Shown here one piece after another: positions 8,275 to 15,795 of a stretch of 64,000 nucleotides of DNA (positions within the stretch are counted from its first letter, which is position 1; the number at the start of each line of letters is the position of its first letter). Source of the stretch: an uncultured Pelagibacteraceae bacterium (lineage in GTDB: Bacteria > Pseudomonadota > Alphaproteobacteria > Pelagibacterales > Pelagibacteraceae); contig CABYVU010000002.1 of the NCBI GenBank assembly GCA_902522525.1, positions 45,560-109,559 on the forward strand. The letters run 5' to 3'. Position numbers and translations under genes: made by a program. Under the pieces are notes generated by a model. It saw only the letters and a list, made by a program, of their open reading frames with translations. It was not told the origin of the DNA and ran no database searches.

Positions 8275-9411
8275 ATGCATGAATATATTTTAAACAATGC
8301 CATGATAATTAAAAAAGATGAAATCGTTCATGGTCATATCAGGATTAAAGATAACAAGATTGTCGATATAAGTAGTGGATTAAGTAATAACAAAAGTTCT
8401 ATAGACTGCGAAAAAGATTATATTTCGCCAGGATTGGTTGAATTACATACTGACAATCTTGAAAGACACATGACACCAAGACCTAAAGTTTCATTTCCAG
8501 TAGAAAATGCAATTTTATCTCATGATAGAGAATTAGCATCTGTTGGAATAACTACAGTTTTTGATGCATTAAGAGTTGGTTCTATTGAAAAAACAGGAAA
8601 ATATAAAAAATATGCAAAAAACTGTTCGGATATAATTTCAAGTTTTAAAAAAGATAATATTCTCAAGATTGATCACAAAATACATTTAAGAGCTGAAACT
8701 TGTTCGGAGAATTTGATTGATGAATTAGACGAATACAATGAAACTCACGATGTAAAACTGATTAGTATAATGGATCATACACCAGGTCAGAGGCAATTTA
8801 GAGTTATAGATAAGTACAAAGAATATCTTTCAATTAAACACGGTATGACAGAAAATGAAATGGAAATTCATTTTGATCACTTAAAAAATCTTCAAAAAAA
8901 AAATAGCAAGAAACACATAGATAAAATTTTAGAATTTAAATCATCATATGATTGTATTTTGGCTAGTCACGACGATACCACAGAAAATGATGTTCATAAT
9001 TCAAATAAATATGGAGTAAAATTGGCTGAATTTCCAACAACATTAGAAGCAGCCAAAACTTCTAAAGATTACAATATTAAAGTTATGATGGGATCTCCTA
9101 ATTTACTTAGAGGAGGTTCACACTCTGGCAATATATCTGCAAAAGAACTCTTAGAAAATGATTGTTTAGATATCTTAAGCTCAGATTATATTCCATCATC
9201 ATTAATTATATCTGTTGTCAAATGGGGTTTAGAAATTGATAATCTTCCAAAAGCATTTGCAGCAGCTAGTCACGCTCCGTCTATAGCTACAAATTTAAAT
9301 GACAGGGGTTCCATTGACAATAATAAGAGAGCAGATTTAATAAGGTTTAAAATTTATCAAAATTTACCAGTTGTAAAAAATGTTTGGTCAAACGGAATCC
9401 AAGTAAGTTAA
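8275..9411 (+). CDS. phnM: Alpha-D-ribose 1-methylphosphonate 5-triphosphate diphosphatase PhnM
   Basis: A 378-residue metal-dependent amidohydrolase-fold enzyme that removes pyrophosphate from ribose 1-phosphonate 5-triphosphate before C-P cleavage. The ATG at 8275 is preferred; a GTG directly before it would add one residue. The HTD motif (58-60, GLVELHTDNLERHMTPRP) supplies metal ligands. MDHTPGQRQF, ASHDDTTENDV and SSDYIPSSL are PhnM signatures. It is separated from phnN by the opposed DUF1045 gene, so it needs its own promoter in the 75-base spacer 8200-8274, which contains a TATAAT at 8209. The stop overlaps the next minus-strand gene by four bases. Confidence 0.95.
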   Translation: MHEYILNNAMIIKKDEIVHGHIRIKDNKIVDISSGLSNNKSSIDCEKDYISPGLVELHTDNLERHMTPRPKVSFPVENAILSHDRELASVGITTVFDALRVGSIEKTGKYKKYAKNCSDIISSFKKDNILKIDHKIHLRAETCSENLIDELDEYNETHDVKLISIMDHTPGQRQFRVIDKYKEYLSIKHGMTENEMEIHFDHLKNLQKKNSKKHIDKILEFKSSYDCILASHDDTTENDVHNSNKYGVKLAEFPTTLEAAKTSKDYNIKVMMGSPNLLRGGSHSGNISAKELLENDCLDILSSDYIPSSLIISVVKWGLEIDNLPKAFAAASHAPSIATNLNDRGSIDNNKRADLIRFKIYQNLPVVKNVWSNGIQVS

Positions 9412-9647
9412 AATAACCCAGTTGTATAAGAATACTTAATTATACCTGCAATCATTATCGGGATTTGTAGTGAAAAATTTGTTAATAAAGGTTTATCCTT
9501 TGTAATGGTACCAACAATGGTCCAACCGATTATACCTAAACTGTGAGGTATCATGCTATAAGGATAGTAATCTAAATAAAAAGTTAATATTCCTAAAAGC
9601 GTCAAAACTGTGCTTGTCCATTTTAATATTCTGATATTTGCAGTCAT
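9408..9647 (-). CDS. Small membrane protein of unknown function
   Basis: A 79-residue protein with roughly three hydrophobic segments: about 11-25 (LTLLGILTFYLDYYP), 33-47 and 58-75. I do not recognise the family with certainty. An SD-like GGAGA precedes the ATG, and codon use matches the neighbours. It converges on phnM with a 4-base overlap and is separated from the upstream isomerase gene by 124 bases. It is most likely a real gene of an uncharacterised small membrane family. Nothing in it points to phosphonate or zinc metabolism. Confidence 0.6.
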   Translation of the reverse strand: MTANIRILKWTSTVLTLLGILTFYLDYYPYSMIPHSLGIIGWTIVGTITKDKPLLTNFSLQIPIMIAGIIKYSYTTGLF

Positions 9648-9771
9648 TTTCTCTCCTTTTTTTTTAAATTTATTATCATTTTAAATTATGATAATATTAT
9701 ATTAAAGATTTGTTAAAATTAGTTTCTATTAATGCTTAATTAAATTATTAATAAAATTTATTAATTTTAAA
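9648..9771. other. AT-rich 124-base spacer
   Basis: Between the small membrane protein gene and the isomerase gene, both on the minus strand. It is almost entirely A and T, with the SD of the membrane protein at its left end. I see no convincing hairpin, tRNA or open reading frame. It probably holds the promoter of the small membrane protein gene. Confidence 0.4.
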
Positions 9772-10365
9772 TTATTTATTTAATGCATCTTCAAGATAAT
9801 TTAATCTATCTTGACCCCAAAAAATCTCATTATTTAATACATACGAAGGAGCGCCAAATACATCATTATCAACCGCATCTTTTGAATTTTTTTGATATTC
9901 CAAGTTTACATCTTCAGATAAAGCTAATTTCTTCATTTCTTCAAAGTTTAAATTTAATTTTTCACAAATTTCCTGAAGTGTATTGTGATCAGAAAGATCT
10001 TTATCCATAGACCATAAATATTTTAAACATTCATTTCCAAAATGAAGTTTATTACCCAATTTATTTGAAGCTATTACAAATTTTGCTGGTAAGTGTGGGT
10101 CTTTAGGTGGAAAAAATTTTGGCTTTTTAATAATCGGCAAACCTAGTTTATTTGAAATTCTCTCCAGTTCTACAAGTCTATATTTTTGTCTAGCAGGATG
10201 TCTTTTAGGAACTGGCAATCCTCCAGTATTTGGAAATATTTCGCCAACTAAATCAAGCGGTTTTTCTATAACCTCTAAATTATATTTGCTTACTATCTTT
10301 GTAAATCTATCAGCTCCTAAATAACTAAACGGAGATAGGACACTAAAATAATATTCAATTTTCAT
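9772..10365 (-). CDS. 2-hydroxychromene-2-carboxylate isomerase-type protein (DsbA-like, kappa GST fold)
   Basis: A 197-residue protein of the HCCA isomerase/kappa-class glutathione transferase family. The N-terminus MKIEYYFSVLSPFSYLGADRF carries the family's YxSxxSPxxYLG motif with the glutathione-activating Ser. The C-terminal VDNDVFGAPSYVLNNEIFWG matches the family's GVFGxPTFVxxxExFWGQDR. True HCCA isomerase acts in naphthalene degradation, but members here lack that context, so the substrate is unknown. The start is only three bases from the end of zur on the same strand, so it is probably the last gene of a znuC-znuB-zur-isomerase transcript. A thiol role in zinc or redox handling is possible but is inference. 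Confidence 0.8.
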   Translation of the reverse strand: MKIEYYFSVLSPFSYLGADRFTKIVSKYNLEVIEKPLDLVGEIFPNTGGLPVPKRHPARQKYRLVELERISNKLGLPIIKKPKFFPPKDPHLPAKFVIASNKLGNKLHFGNECLKYLWSMDKDLSDHNTLQEICEKLNLNFEEMKKLALSEDVNLEYQKNSKDAVDNDVFGAPSYVLNNEIFWGQDRLNYLEDALNK

Positions 10366-10368
10366 TTT

Positions 10369-10761
10369 TTAAACGCATTTCTTGCACAGACCAAAAAATT
10401 CTAAATTGTATTTATTATATTTCATTCCTTTATTATCTTTAAAATCTCTTAGATGTTCTGATAATTTATGATCATGAATTTCAGTTACATCTTCACAACT
10501 TTCACAAATTGAAAAAATAGTAGCATTAGCAATTTGACATTTTGAATTTTTACAAGCTATGAAAGCGTTTCTACTTTCTATTTTATGAATTTTTCCAATT
10601 TTCACTAGTTTGTCTAAGGCTCTATAAACTTGCAAAGGAGCATTAATACCTTTTTTTTTAACATCAAATAAAATTGAGTATGCTTTTAATGGTTGATCAG
10701 ATTTTTCAATTAAATCTAAAATTATTTTTTGATTTTTAGTTAATGTTTCTTGTTTTTGCAT
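10369..10761 (-). CDS. zur: Zinc uptake regulator Zur (Fur family)
   Basis: A 130-residue Fur-family repressor. The N-terminal winged helix (about 1-62) contains PLQVYRALDKLVKIGKIHKIE, the Zur version of the recognition helix. The C-terminal half has cysteines at 70, 75, 86, 89, 126 and 129 and a HDH at 96-98. The CESC and CKKC pairs fit the structural zinc site of Zur/Fur. It is adjacent to znuB and znuC and downstream of a divergent promoter with two Zur-like palindromes, which makes Zur far more likely than Fur, Mur or PerR. It would repress znu genes when zinc is replete. Confidence 0.92.
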   Translation of the reverse strand: MQKQETLTKNQKIILDLIEKSDQPLKAYSILFDVKKKGINAPLQVYRALDKLVKIGKIHKIESRNAFIACKNSKCQIANATIFSICESCEDVTEIHDHKLSEHLRDFKDNKGMKYNKYNLEFFGLCKKCV

Positions 10762-10785
10762 TTAATTATTTTTTATAATATTCCA

Positions 10786-11589
10786 TTAATTTTTCAATTG
10801 TATCGTTTGTTTAACTTTAAGTAATGAAAAAATAAACAACACAAGAGCTGCAGCAATTATGGATGGACCAGACGGTGTATTGAATTCTAACGAAGAGAAT
10901 AATCCTATAATCACTGATAACAATCCTCCAATTATTGAAAAAATAACCATTTTTTGTGGATTATCTGAAAGATTTCTAGCCATAGCAGTTGGTATAATTA
11001 ACATTCCAGTGATTAATAAAACTCCAACTAATTTTATTGAAATGGCAATTATTGCAGCCAATAAGACTGTAAACACCGCTTTTGCTCTATCAGGATTTAA
11101 ACCTTCTGCTTCAGCTAATTCATAATTAACTGTAGATGCAAATAATGGTTTCCAGATTATTTTTAAAGTTATTAATATTAAAGCGCCACCAAACCATATA
11201 ATAAACAAGTCTTTTTTGTTAACTGCTAAAATATCTCCAAACAGTAATCCCATTATATCAAATCTAATAAAGGTTAAAAATCCAATAACCACTAATCCAA
11301 CTGCCAATGATGAGTGAGCTAGAAGACCTAACAATGCATCACTTGGTAGATTAGTTTTTCTTTGTAGTTGTATTAAAATTAATGCAATTACCGATGAAAT
11401 TAAAAATATTGAAACAGCGATATTAAATTCTAATGAATATGCAATTGTTACACCGAGCAATGCAGAGTGGGCAAGTGTATCACCAAAATAAGATAATCTC
11501 CTCCATACAACAAAGCAACCAAGAGGGCCTGCAACAAAAGCAATACCTATCCCAGCAACTAGTGCTCTTATAAAAAAATCATCTAACAT
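10786..11589 (-). CDS. znuB: Zinc ABC transporter permease ZnuB
   Basis: A 267-residue permease with about eight membrane segments, of the ABC-3 family. It starts MLDDFFIRALVAGIGIAF. The blocks GPLGCFVVWRRLSYFGDTLAHSALLG and LVGVLLITGMLIIPTAMAR are typical of ZnuB. Its start lies one base from the end of znuC on the same strand, and zur follows after 24 bases. Function is zinc import through the inner membrane, energised by ZnuC and fed by ZnuA encoded divergently. Manganese or iron permeases of the same family are excluded mainly by context. Confidence 0.94.
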   Translation of the reverse strand: MLDDFFIRALVAGIGIAFVAGPLGCFVVWRRLSYFGDTLAHSALLGVTIAYSLEFNIAVSIFLISSVIALILIQLQRKTNLPSDALLGLLAHSSLAVGLVVIGFLTFIRFDIMGLLFGDILAVNKKDLFIIWFGGALILITLKIIWKPLFASTVNYELAEAEGLNPDRAKAVFTVLLAAIIAISIKLVGVLLITGMLIIPTAMARNLSDNPQKMVIFSIIGGLLSVIIGLFSSLEFNTPSGPSIIAAALVLFIFSLLKVKQTIQLKN

Positions 11590-11590
11590 A

Positions 11591-12337
11591 CTATTTTTTT
11601 TTTATTTCTCCGTCTGTAGTGTGAACATGATCATGTTTATGTTCGTAAATTGCTAAAGTTTGTGAAGCTTGTTCACCAAACAAAGCTTTGTATTCACTAT
11701 TTTTTGCAACTTCACTCGGACTCCCGCAGCAGCATACATGACCGTTTAAGCAAACAACATGGTCAGTTGCACTCATTACTGTATGAAGATCGTGAGATAT
11801 TAGTAAAATCCCACAATTTAGTTTTAATGATAGCTCTTTGATTAGTTCATATAATTCAATTTCTCCTGTGAAATCAACACCTTGTACTGGCTCATCAAGA
11901 ACTAATAAATCTGGTTTTTTTGATATTGCTCTGGCAAGTAACACTCTCTGAAATTCTCCACCAGACAAGTTAGCTAAACTTTTATCCTTAAGGTGCTTAA
12001 CACCCGTTAATGTTAATGATTCATTTATGACTTCGTCACTTAAATTTTCTGTTAAAAGCATCAGATCATTAACTCTTAGCGGCAATGTCCAATCTATTGA
12101 AATTTTTTGGGGAACGTATCCAATATTACTAGTGTATTTTTCTACGTTCCCCTCTATATTTTTGTAAAACCCTAGTGCAATTTTTGCAGTCGTGCTTTTG
12201 CCAGATCCATTAGGACCAATTAAAGTAACAATTTTACCTTTTTCAACCTGAAGAGAAACACCTTGAACAAGCCACTTTTGGTTTTGTTTTAAACCAACAT
12301 TATTTAACTTTACCAAAACATTATTTTCTATGCTCAT
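11591..12337 (-). CDS. znuC: Zinc ABC transporter ATP-binding protein ZnuC
   Basis: A 248-residue ABC ATPase. Walker A is GPNGSGKST (about 42-50), the signature is LSGGEFQRVLLARAI, Walker B is LLVLDEPVQGVD and the switch His is in LLISHDLHTVM. The family block NIGYVPQKISIDWTLPLRV is typical of ZnuC. The C-terminal tail contains HKHDHVH, a possible metal-binding patch seen in several ZnuC proteins. It is the first gene of the minus-strand zinc operon and is divergent from znuA across a 73-base control region. Confidence 0.95.
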   Translation of the reverse strand: MSIENNVLVKLNNVGLKQNQKWLVQGVSLQVEKGKIVTLIGPNGSGKSTTAKIALGFYKNIEGNVEKYTSNIGYVPQKISIDWTLPLRVNDLMLLTENLSDEVINESLTLTGVKHLKDKSLANLSGGEFQRVLLARAISKKPDLLVLDEPVQGVDFTGEIELYELIKELSLKLNCGILLISHDLHTVMSATDHVVCLNGHVCCCGSPSEVAKNSEYKALFGEQASQTLAIYEHKHDHVHTTDGEIKKK

Positions 12338-12345
12338 TTATTTCC

Positions 12346-12390
12346 TTGACTTATAAATGTTATATTATTACACAGCGTTATATTATAACA
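12346..12390. promoter_or_regulatory. Divergent znuC/znuA promoter with two tandem Zur-box-like palindromes
   Basis: Two 15-base near-palindromes lie in the 73-base spacer. TGTTATATTATTACA is at 12358-12372 and CGTTATATTATAACA at 12376-12390. The second contains a perfect GTTATA-T-TATAAC repeat and matches the gammaproteobacterial Zur consensus core (GTTATANTATAAC). The first differs at one arm position. Their centres are 18 bases apart, close to two helical turns. A TTGACT -35-like hexamer lies at 12346-12351. Occupancy by Zur would block both divergent transcripts. Confidence 0.8.
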
Positions 12391-12410
12391 TTTAACAAAA
12401 ACCAAATATT

Positions 12411-13463
12411 ATGAAAAACTTAAAAAAATCCTCAATAATCTTTACAATATTATCATTTTTAACTTTATTTACATCAGCAAATGCTGACATTAAAGTTGTA
12501 GCATCAATCAAACCAATACACTCTCTAGTTAGCTATTTAATGGATGGTGTGGCTAAACCTGATTTAATAGTTGATGGCTATGCTTCTCCACATGGATTTG
12601 CCATGAAACCTTCGCACGCAAAAATGCTACAAAACGCAGATATTGTATTTTGGGTAGGTGAGGATATAGAAAATTTTTTAGAAAAACCATTAAACTCAAT
12701 AGCTAAGAAGGCAGACAAGATTGAACTAATGGATGCAAAAGGTATTGTTAAATTAAAATTTAGAGAAAGAAATATTTTTGGTGACCATGATGATCATGAT
12801 GACCACGACGATCATGGACATAAGAAAAAAGATGATCATGACGACCACGGACATAAGAAAAAAGATGATCACGATGATCACGATCATGACGACCATGCTA
12901 AAAAAGAGGATGGTCATGACGACCACGATGATCATGATGGACATGAAGGACATCACCACGGTGAATTTGATCCACATATTTGGTTAGATCCAATTAATGC
13001 AAGCGCTATATTAAAAGAGATGACTGAACATTTAATAGAAAATGATTCAAAAAATGCATCTAAATACAAAAATAATTTAAATAAAGCTTTAAAAGATATA
13101 GATAAACTTACAGCTGACGTTAAGTCTGAATTAAACCAAAGCGTAGCCTCAATAGTTTTTCATGATGCATATCAATATTTTGAAGAACGATTTAATGTAA
13201 ATATATTAGGCGCTTTCACAGTCAATACTGATGTAATGCCTGGCGCAGAGCAATTAGCAGAAATTAGAGAAATCATTGAGCATGATAATGTTGCTTGCGT
13301 ATTTTCAGAGCCTCAGTTTAATCCTGACATCATTAAAGCAGTTGCAAAAGATATGAATATAAAAACTGGTGTTGTAGATCCTCTAGGAGCAACTTTAAAA
13401 CCAGGTAAAAATTTATATTTTGATCTAATAAGAAACATGTCAGCATCATTTAAAGGTTGTTAA
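12411..13463 (+). CDS. znuA: Zinc ABC transporter periplasmic zinc-binding protein ZnuA
   Basis: A 350-residue cluster A-I solute-binding protein with a signal peptide (1-25, ending TSANA). Conserved metal-ligand regions are His61 in GYASPHGFAMKPS, His189 in DPHIWLDP, the His in SIVFHDAYQYF and the Asp in GVVDPLG. Between the first and second ligand regions lies a very acidic, His-rich loop (about residues 124-183) typical of ZnuA but not of manganese-binding homologues; it is thought to collect or sense zinc. The start is 21 bases from the second Zur-like palindrome. Seven bases separate it from the downstream GTPase gene. Confidence 0.96.
   Translation: MKNLKKSSIIFTILSFLTLFTSANADIKVVASIKPIHSLVSYLMDGVAKPDLIVDGYASPHGFAMKPSHAKMLQNADIVFWVGEDIENFLEKPLNSIAKKADKIELMDAKGIVKLKFRERNIFGDHDDHDDHDDHGHKKKDDHDDHGHKKKDDHDDHDHDDHAKKEDGHDDHDDHDGHEGHHHGEFDPHIWLDPINASAILKEMTEHLIENDSKNASKYKNNLNKALKDIDKLTADVKSELNQSVASIVFHDAYQYFEERFNVNILGAFTVNTDVMPGAEQLAEIREIIEHDNVACVFSEPQFNPDIIKAVAKDMNIKTGVVDPLGATLKPGKNLYFDLIRNMSASFKGC
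12780..12959 (+). repeat. Imperfect tandem repeats encoding the His/Asp-rich ZnuA loop
   Basis: Within znuA, codons 124-183 consist of degenerate GAY-CAY-GAC units (Asp-His-Asp), including two near-identical copies of the stretch encoding DDHDDHGHKKK. Such low-complexity repeats change length easily by slippage. The opposite strand and the other frame stay open only because of this repetition. Confidence 0.8.
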
Positions 13464-13470
13464 CTATTTA

Positions 13471-14442
13471 ATGGAAAGTAACAAACAAGTTCCAGTTACT
13501 GTTTTGACAGGTTTTCTTGGTGCAGGCAAAACCACTTTATTGAATAGAATCCTAACCGAACAGCACGGTAAAAAGTATGCCGTAATCGTTAATGAATTTG
13601 GCGAACAAGGTATAGATAATGATTTAGTTGTAGATGCTGATGAAGAAGTGTTTGAGATGAATAATGGGTGCATATGCTGCACTGTCAGAGGTGATCTAAT
13701 CAGAATTTTAAGTGGCCTTATGAAAAGAGCAGATAAATTAGATGCAATTATTGTAGAAACTACTGGATTAGCTGACCCAGCCCCAGTTGCACAAACTTTT
13801 TTTGTTGACCAAGATGTTGCTGATCGAACAAAGTTAGATGCGATTGTTACCGTTGCAGATGCTGTTCATTTAAGTTCTCAACTAACTGATCACCATGAAG
13901 CTGAGGAACAAATCGCTTTTGCTGATGTTGTGTTGTTAAATAAAATAGATCTTGTTAAAGAAAGTGGTTTAGAAACAGTCAAAGAAAGAATAAGAAAAAT
14001 TAATCCTTTTGCAAAAATCATTAATACTACTAAATGTGGAGTATCATTAAATGAAATTCTTAATCTTGATGCATTTAGTTTAAAACGAGTTTTAGAAGTT
14101 GAACCTGATTTTCTAGAGTCAGACCATGATCATGAGCATGATGATGATGTAACTAGCTTATCGTTTGTCTCTGATACCCCTTTAGATATGGAAAAGTTTC
14201 AAGATTGGTTCAGCAAGCTTTTACAGACAAAGGGTCAAGATATACTGAGAACTAAGGGAATTCTCGATTTTACAGGAGAAAGTGATCGATATGTATTTCA
14301 AGGAGTACACATGCTTATGGATGCCTCGCCTATGGGTAAATGGCCAGAAGGAAAAGTACGAAGCTCTAGACTAGTTTTTATTGGTCGAAATCTTGAGAAT
14401 ATGAATTTGAAAGAGGGATTTGAAAATTGTAAATCGGCATGA
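13471..14442 (+). CDS. COG0523 (CobW/ZigA-type) GTPase, putative zinc metallochaperone
   Basis: A 323-residue G3E-family GTPase. Walker A is GFLGAGKTT (14-22), the metal-binding CxCC motif is GCICC (Cys67, 69, 70), the base-recognition motif is NKID, and a His/Asp-rich patch (ESDHDHEHDDD) lies before the C-terminal CobW domain. Zur-linked members such as ZigA and ZagA deliver zinc to client enzymes during starvation. Its position directly after znuA, seven bases downstream and under the same Zur-like control, supports that role over cobalamin or nitrile hydratase functions. It overlaps the WD40 gene by four bases (ATGA). Confidence 0.9.
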   Translation: MESNKQVPVTVLTGFLGAGKTTLLNRILTEQHGKKYAVIVNEFGEQGIDNDLVVDADEEVFEMNNGCICCTVRGDLIRILSGLMKRADKLDAIIVETTGLADPAPVAQTFFVDQDVADRTKLDAIVTVADAVHLSSQLTDHHEAEEQIAFADVVLLNKIDLVKESGLETVKERIRKINPFAKIINTTKCGVSLNEILNLDAFSLKRVLEVEPDFLESDHDHEHDDDVTSLSFVSDTPLDMEKFQDWFSKLLQTKGQDILRTKGILDFTGESDRYVFQGVHMLMDASPMGKWPEGKVRSSRLVFIGRNLENMNLKEGFENCKSA

Positions 14443-15482
14443 AAGCTGATCTGAACAAGTTCACAGAGTTAAATAAAACAAAATTTGAAAATAGAGGAAA
14501 AGAATTAAGACTCGGAATTCCAGTTATTAATTCAGTAGTGATAGGTAATTCTATTGCTGTTGGATTTGGGGATGGCACTATAAGAATATTTAAAGCAGGA
14601 CAAAGCTCAGAACCCATAAAAGCACATAATGGTATTGTTCTTTGTATTTCAAAAGATGGTGATGATATTATAACTGGTGGAGATGACGGAAGGTTTTTAA
14701 GAATTTCTCTGAATGGAGAAATAAGCGAAATTGCAAATTTTGGTTCTCGTTGGGTTGATCATGTTACAGCAAATAATGGAAGTTTGGTTTGCACGTCTGG
14801 AAATAACGTTTACCTGTGGATGGCAGGCAGAAAAGAACCAAAAATATTAGAACATGAGAGCACTATTGGAGGTGTAGCATTTGACTCAAAAGGAAGAAGA
14901 TTAGCAGTTTCTCGATACGGTGGTGTCACTCTTTGGAAAAAAGATTATAGCAACAAGTGGAAATCATCTAATTTATTATGGAAAGGCTCTCATAATAAGG
15001 TCATTTTTAGTCCAGATGACAGATATTTAGTAACTTCAATGCAAGAGAATCAACTTCATTTTTGGCGCTTAAAAGATAAAACTGATTCTACAATGTCTGG
15101 CTATGGTGCAAAAGTTAAGAGTTTTGCCTTTGTTCATGATACAAAATTTTTAGTAACATCTGGTTCTAACGATGCGGTTTGTTGGCCGTTTGATGGAATT
15201 GGTCCAGAGGGTCGTCAACCAATTTGTCTTCCTTTTGTTGGAAATAAATTAGTAACATTTGTTGAACCATTCCCAAATGAAAATGCAATTTTTACAGGAT
15301 TAAGTGATGGTTCAGTGTTCTTATCAGAAATTGAAAAATCAAGTAATACAATAATAATTCGTAGTTTCACAGAGTCAGAAGTTACTACAATTTCAGTTAC
15401 TGAAGATGGTTCAAGTATATTAATTGGAGATATGGCTGGAAATATTTTATGGACATCTATATGGGATGAGGAAAATAAATAA
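14439..15482 (+). CDS. WD40-repeat protein of the zinc operon
   Basis: A 347-residue beta-propeller protein. At least five WD40-like blades are visible, for example SKDGDDIITGGDDGRFLRIS, FDSKGRRLAVSRYGGVTLW, FSPDDRYLVTSMQENQLHFW, LVTSGSNDAVCWPFDG and TEDGSSILIGDMAGNILW. No signal peptide is seen, so it should be cytoplasmic. Translation is coupled to the upstream GTPase by a 4-base overlap. I recall WD40 genes beside COG0523 genes in other alphaproteobacteria, but no function is established. A scaffold bringing the GTPase to client metalloproteins is a plausible inference. Confidence 0.85.
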   Translation: MKADLNKFTELNKTKFENRGKELRLGIPVINSVVIGNSIAVGFGDGTIRIFKAGQSSEPIKAHNGIVLCISKDGDDIITGGDDGRFLRISLNGEISEIANFGSRWVDHVTANNGSLVCTSGNNVYLWMAGRKEPKILEHESTIGGVAFDSKGRRLAVSRYGGVTLWKKDYSNKWKSSNLLWKGSHNKVIFSPDDRYLVTSMQENQLHFWRLKDKTDSTMSGYGAKVKSFAFVHDTKFLVTSGSNDAVCWPFDGIGPEGRQPICLPFVGNKLVTFVEPFPNENAIFTGLSDGSVFLSEIEKSSNTIIIRSFTESEVTTISVTEDGSSILIGDMAGNILWTSIWDEENK

Positions 15483-15485
15483 ATT

Positions 15486-15749
15486 ATGTTTAATAAAAAA
15501 AAGCCGAATGTTGAAATGATAAGAAGTTTAAAAAAAATTTTTTCAGAAAAAAAACAAATACCAGATACATCATTATTAAGTATCGCAGAATTAAGTTGTC
15601 ATGAACCGAATTGCCCACCTATTGAGACAATTATTACAGAAAGAACAATAGATGGAAAATTAAATAATTGGCGTATTGGAAAACCAATTAATGATATTTT
15701 AGAGTCAGATATTATTAATTTATCTGATACGCATAATCATAGTCACTAA
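15486..15749 (+). CDS. Small conserved Cys/His protein of the zinc operon, function unknown
   Basis: An 87-residue protein starting three bases after the WD40 gene. The centre reads ELSCHEPNCPPIETIITE, with a Cys-x4-Cys-Pro-Pro motif, and the C-terminus is DTHNHSH, together a plausible metal site. I recall similar short proteins with a CxEPGCPPxET motif near COG0523 genes, but know no function. It is hydrophilic, with no signal peptide or membrane segment. It probably ends the znuA-GTPase-WD40 transcript. Roles as a zinc buffer, chaperone partner or low-zinc accessory factor are speculative. Confidence 0.72.
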   Translation: MFNKKKPNVEMIRSLKKIFSEKKQIPDTSLLSIAELSCHEPNCPPIETIITERTIDGKLNNWRIGKPINDILESDIINLSDTHNHSH

Positions 15750-15795
15750 AATAATTTAAATTGAACTTTATCTGTAAATAAGATCTAATAATATT

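Noticed and set aside
12753-12987. Frames on both strands rich in Met, Ile and Val over the ZnuA His loop
   Set aside because: They arise from the GAYCAY repeats of znuA read in other frames and have no SD or similarity.
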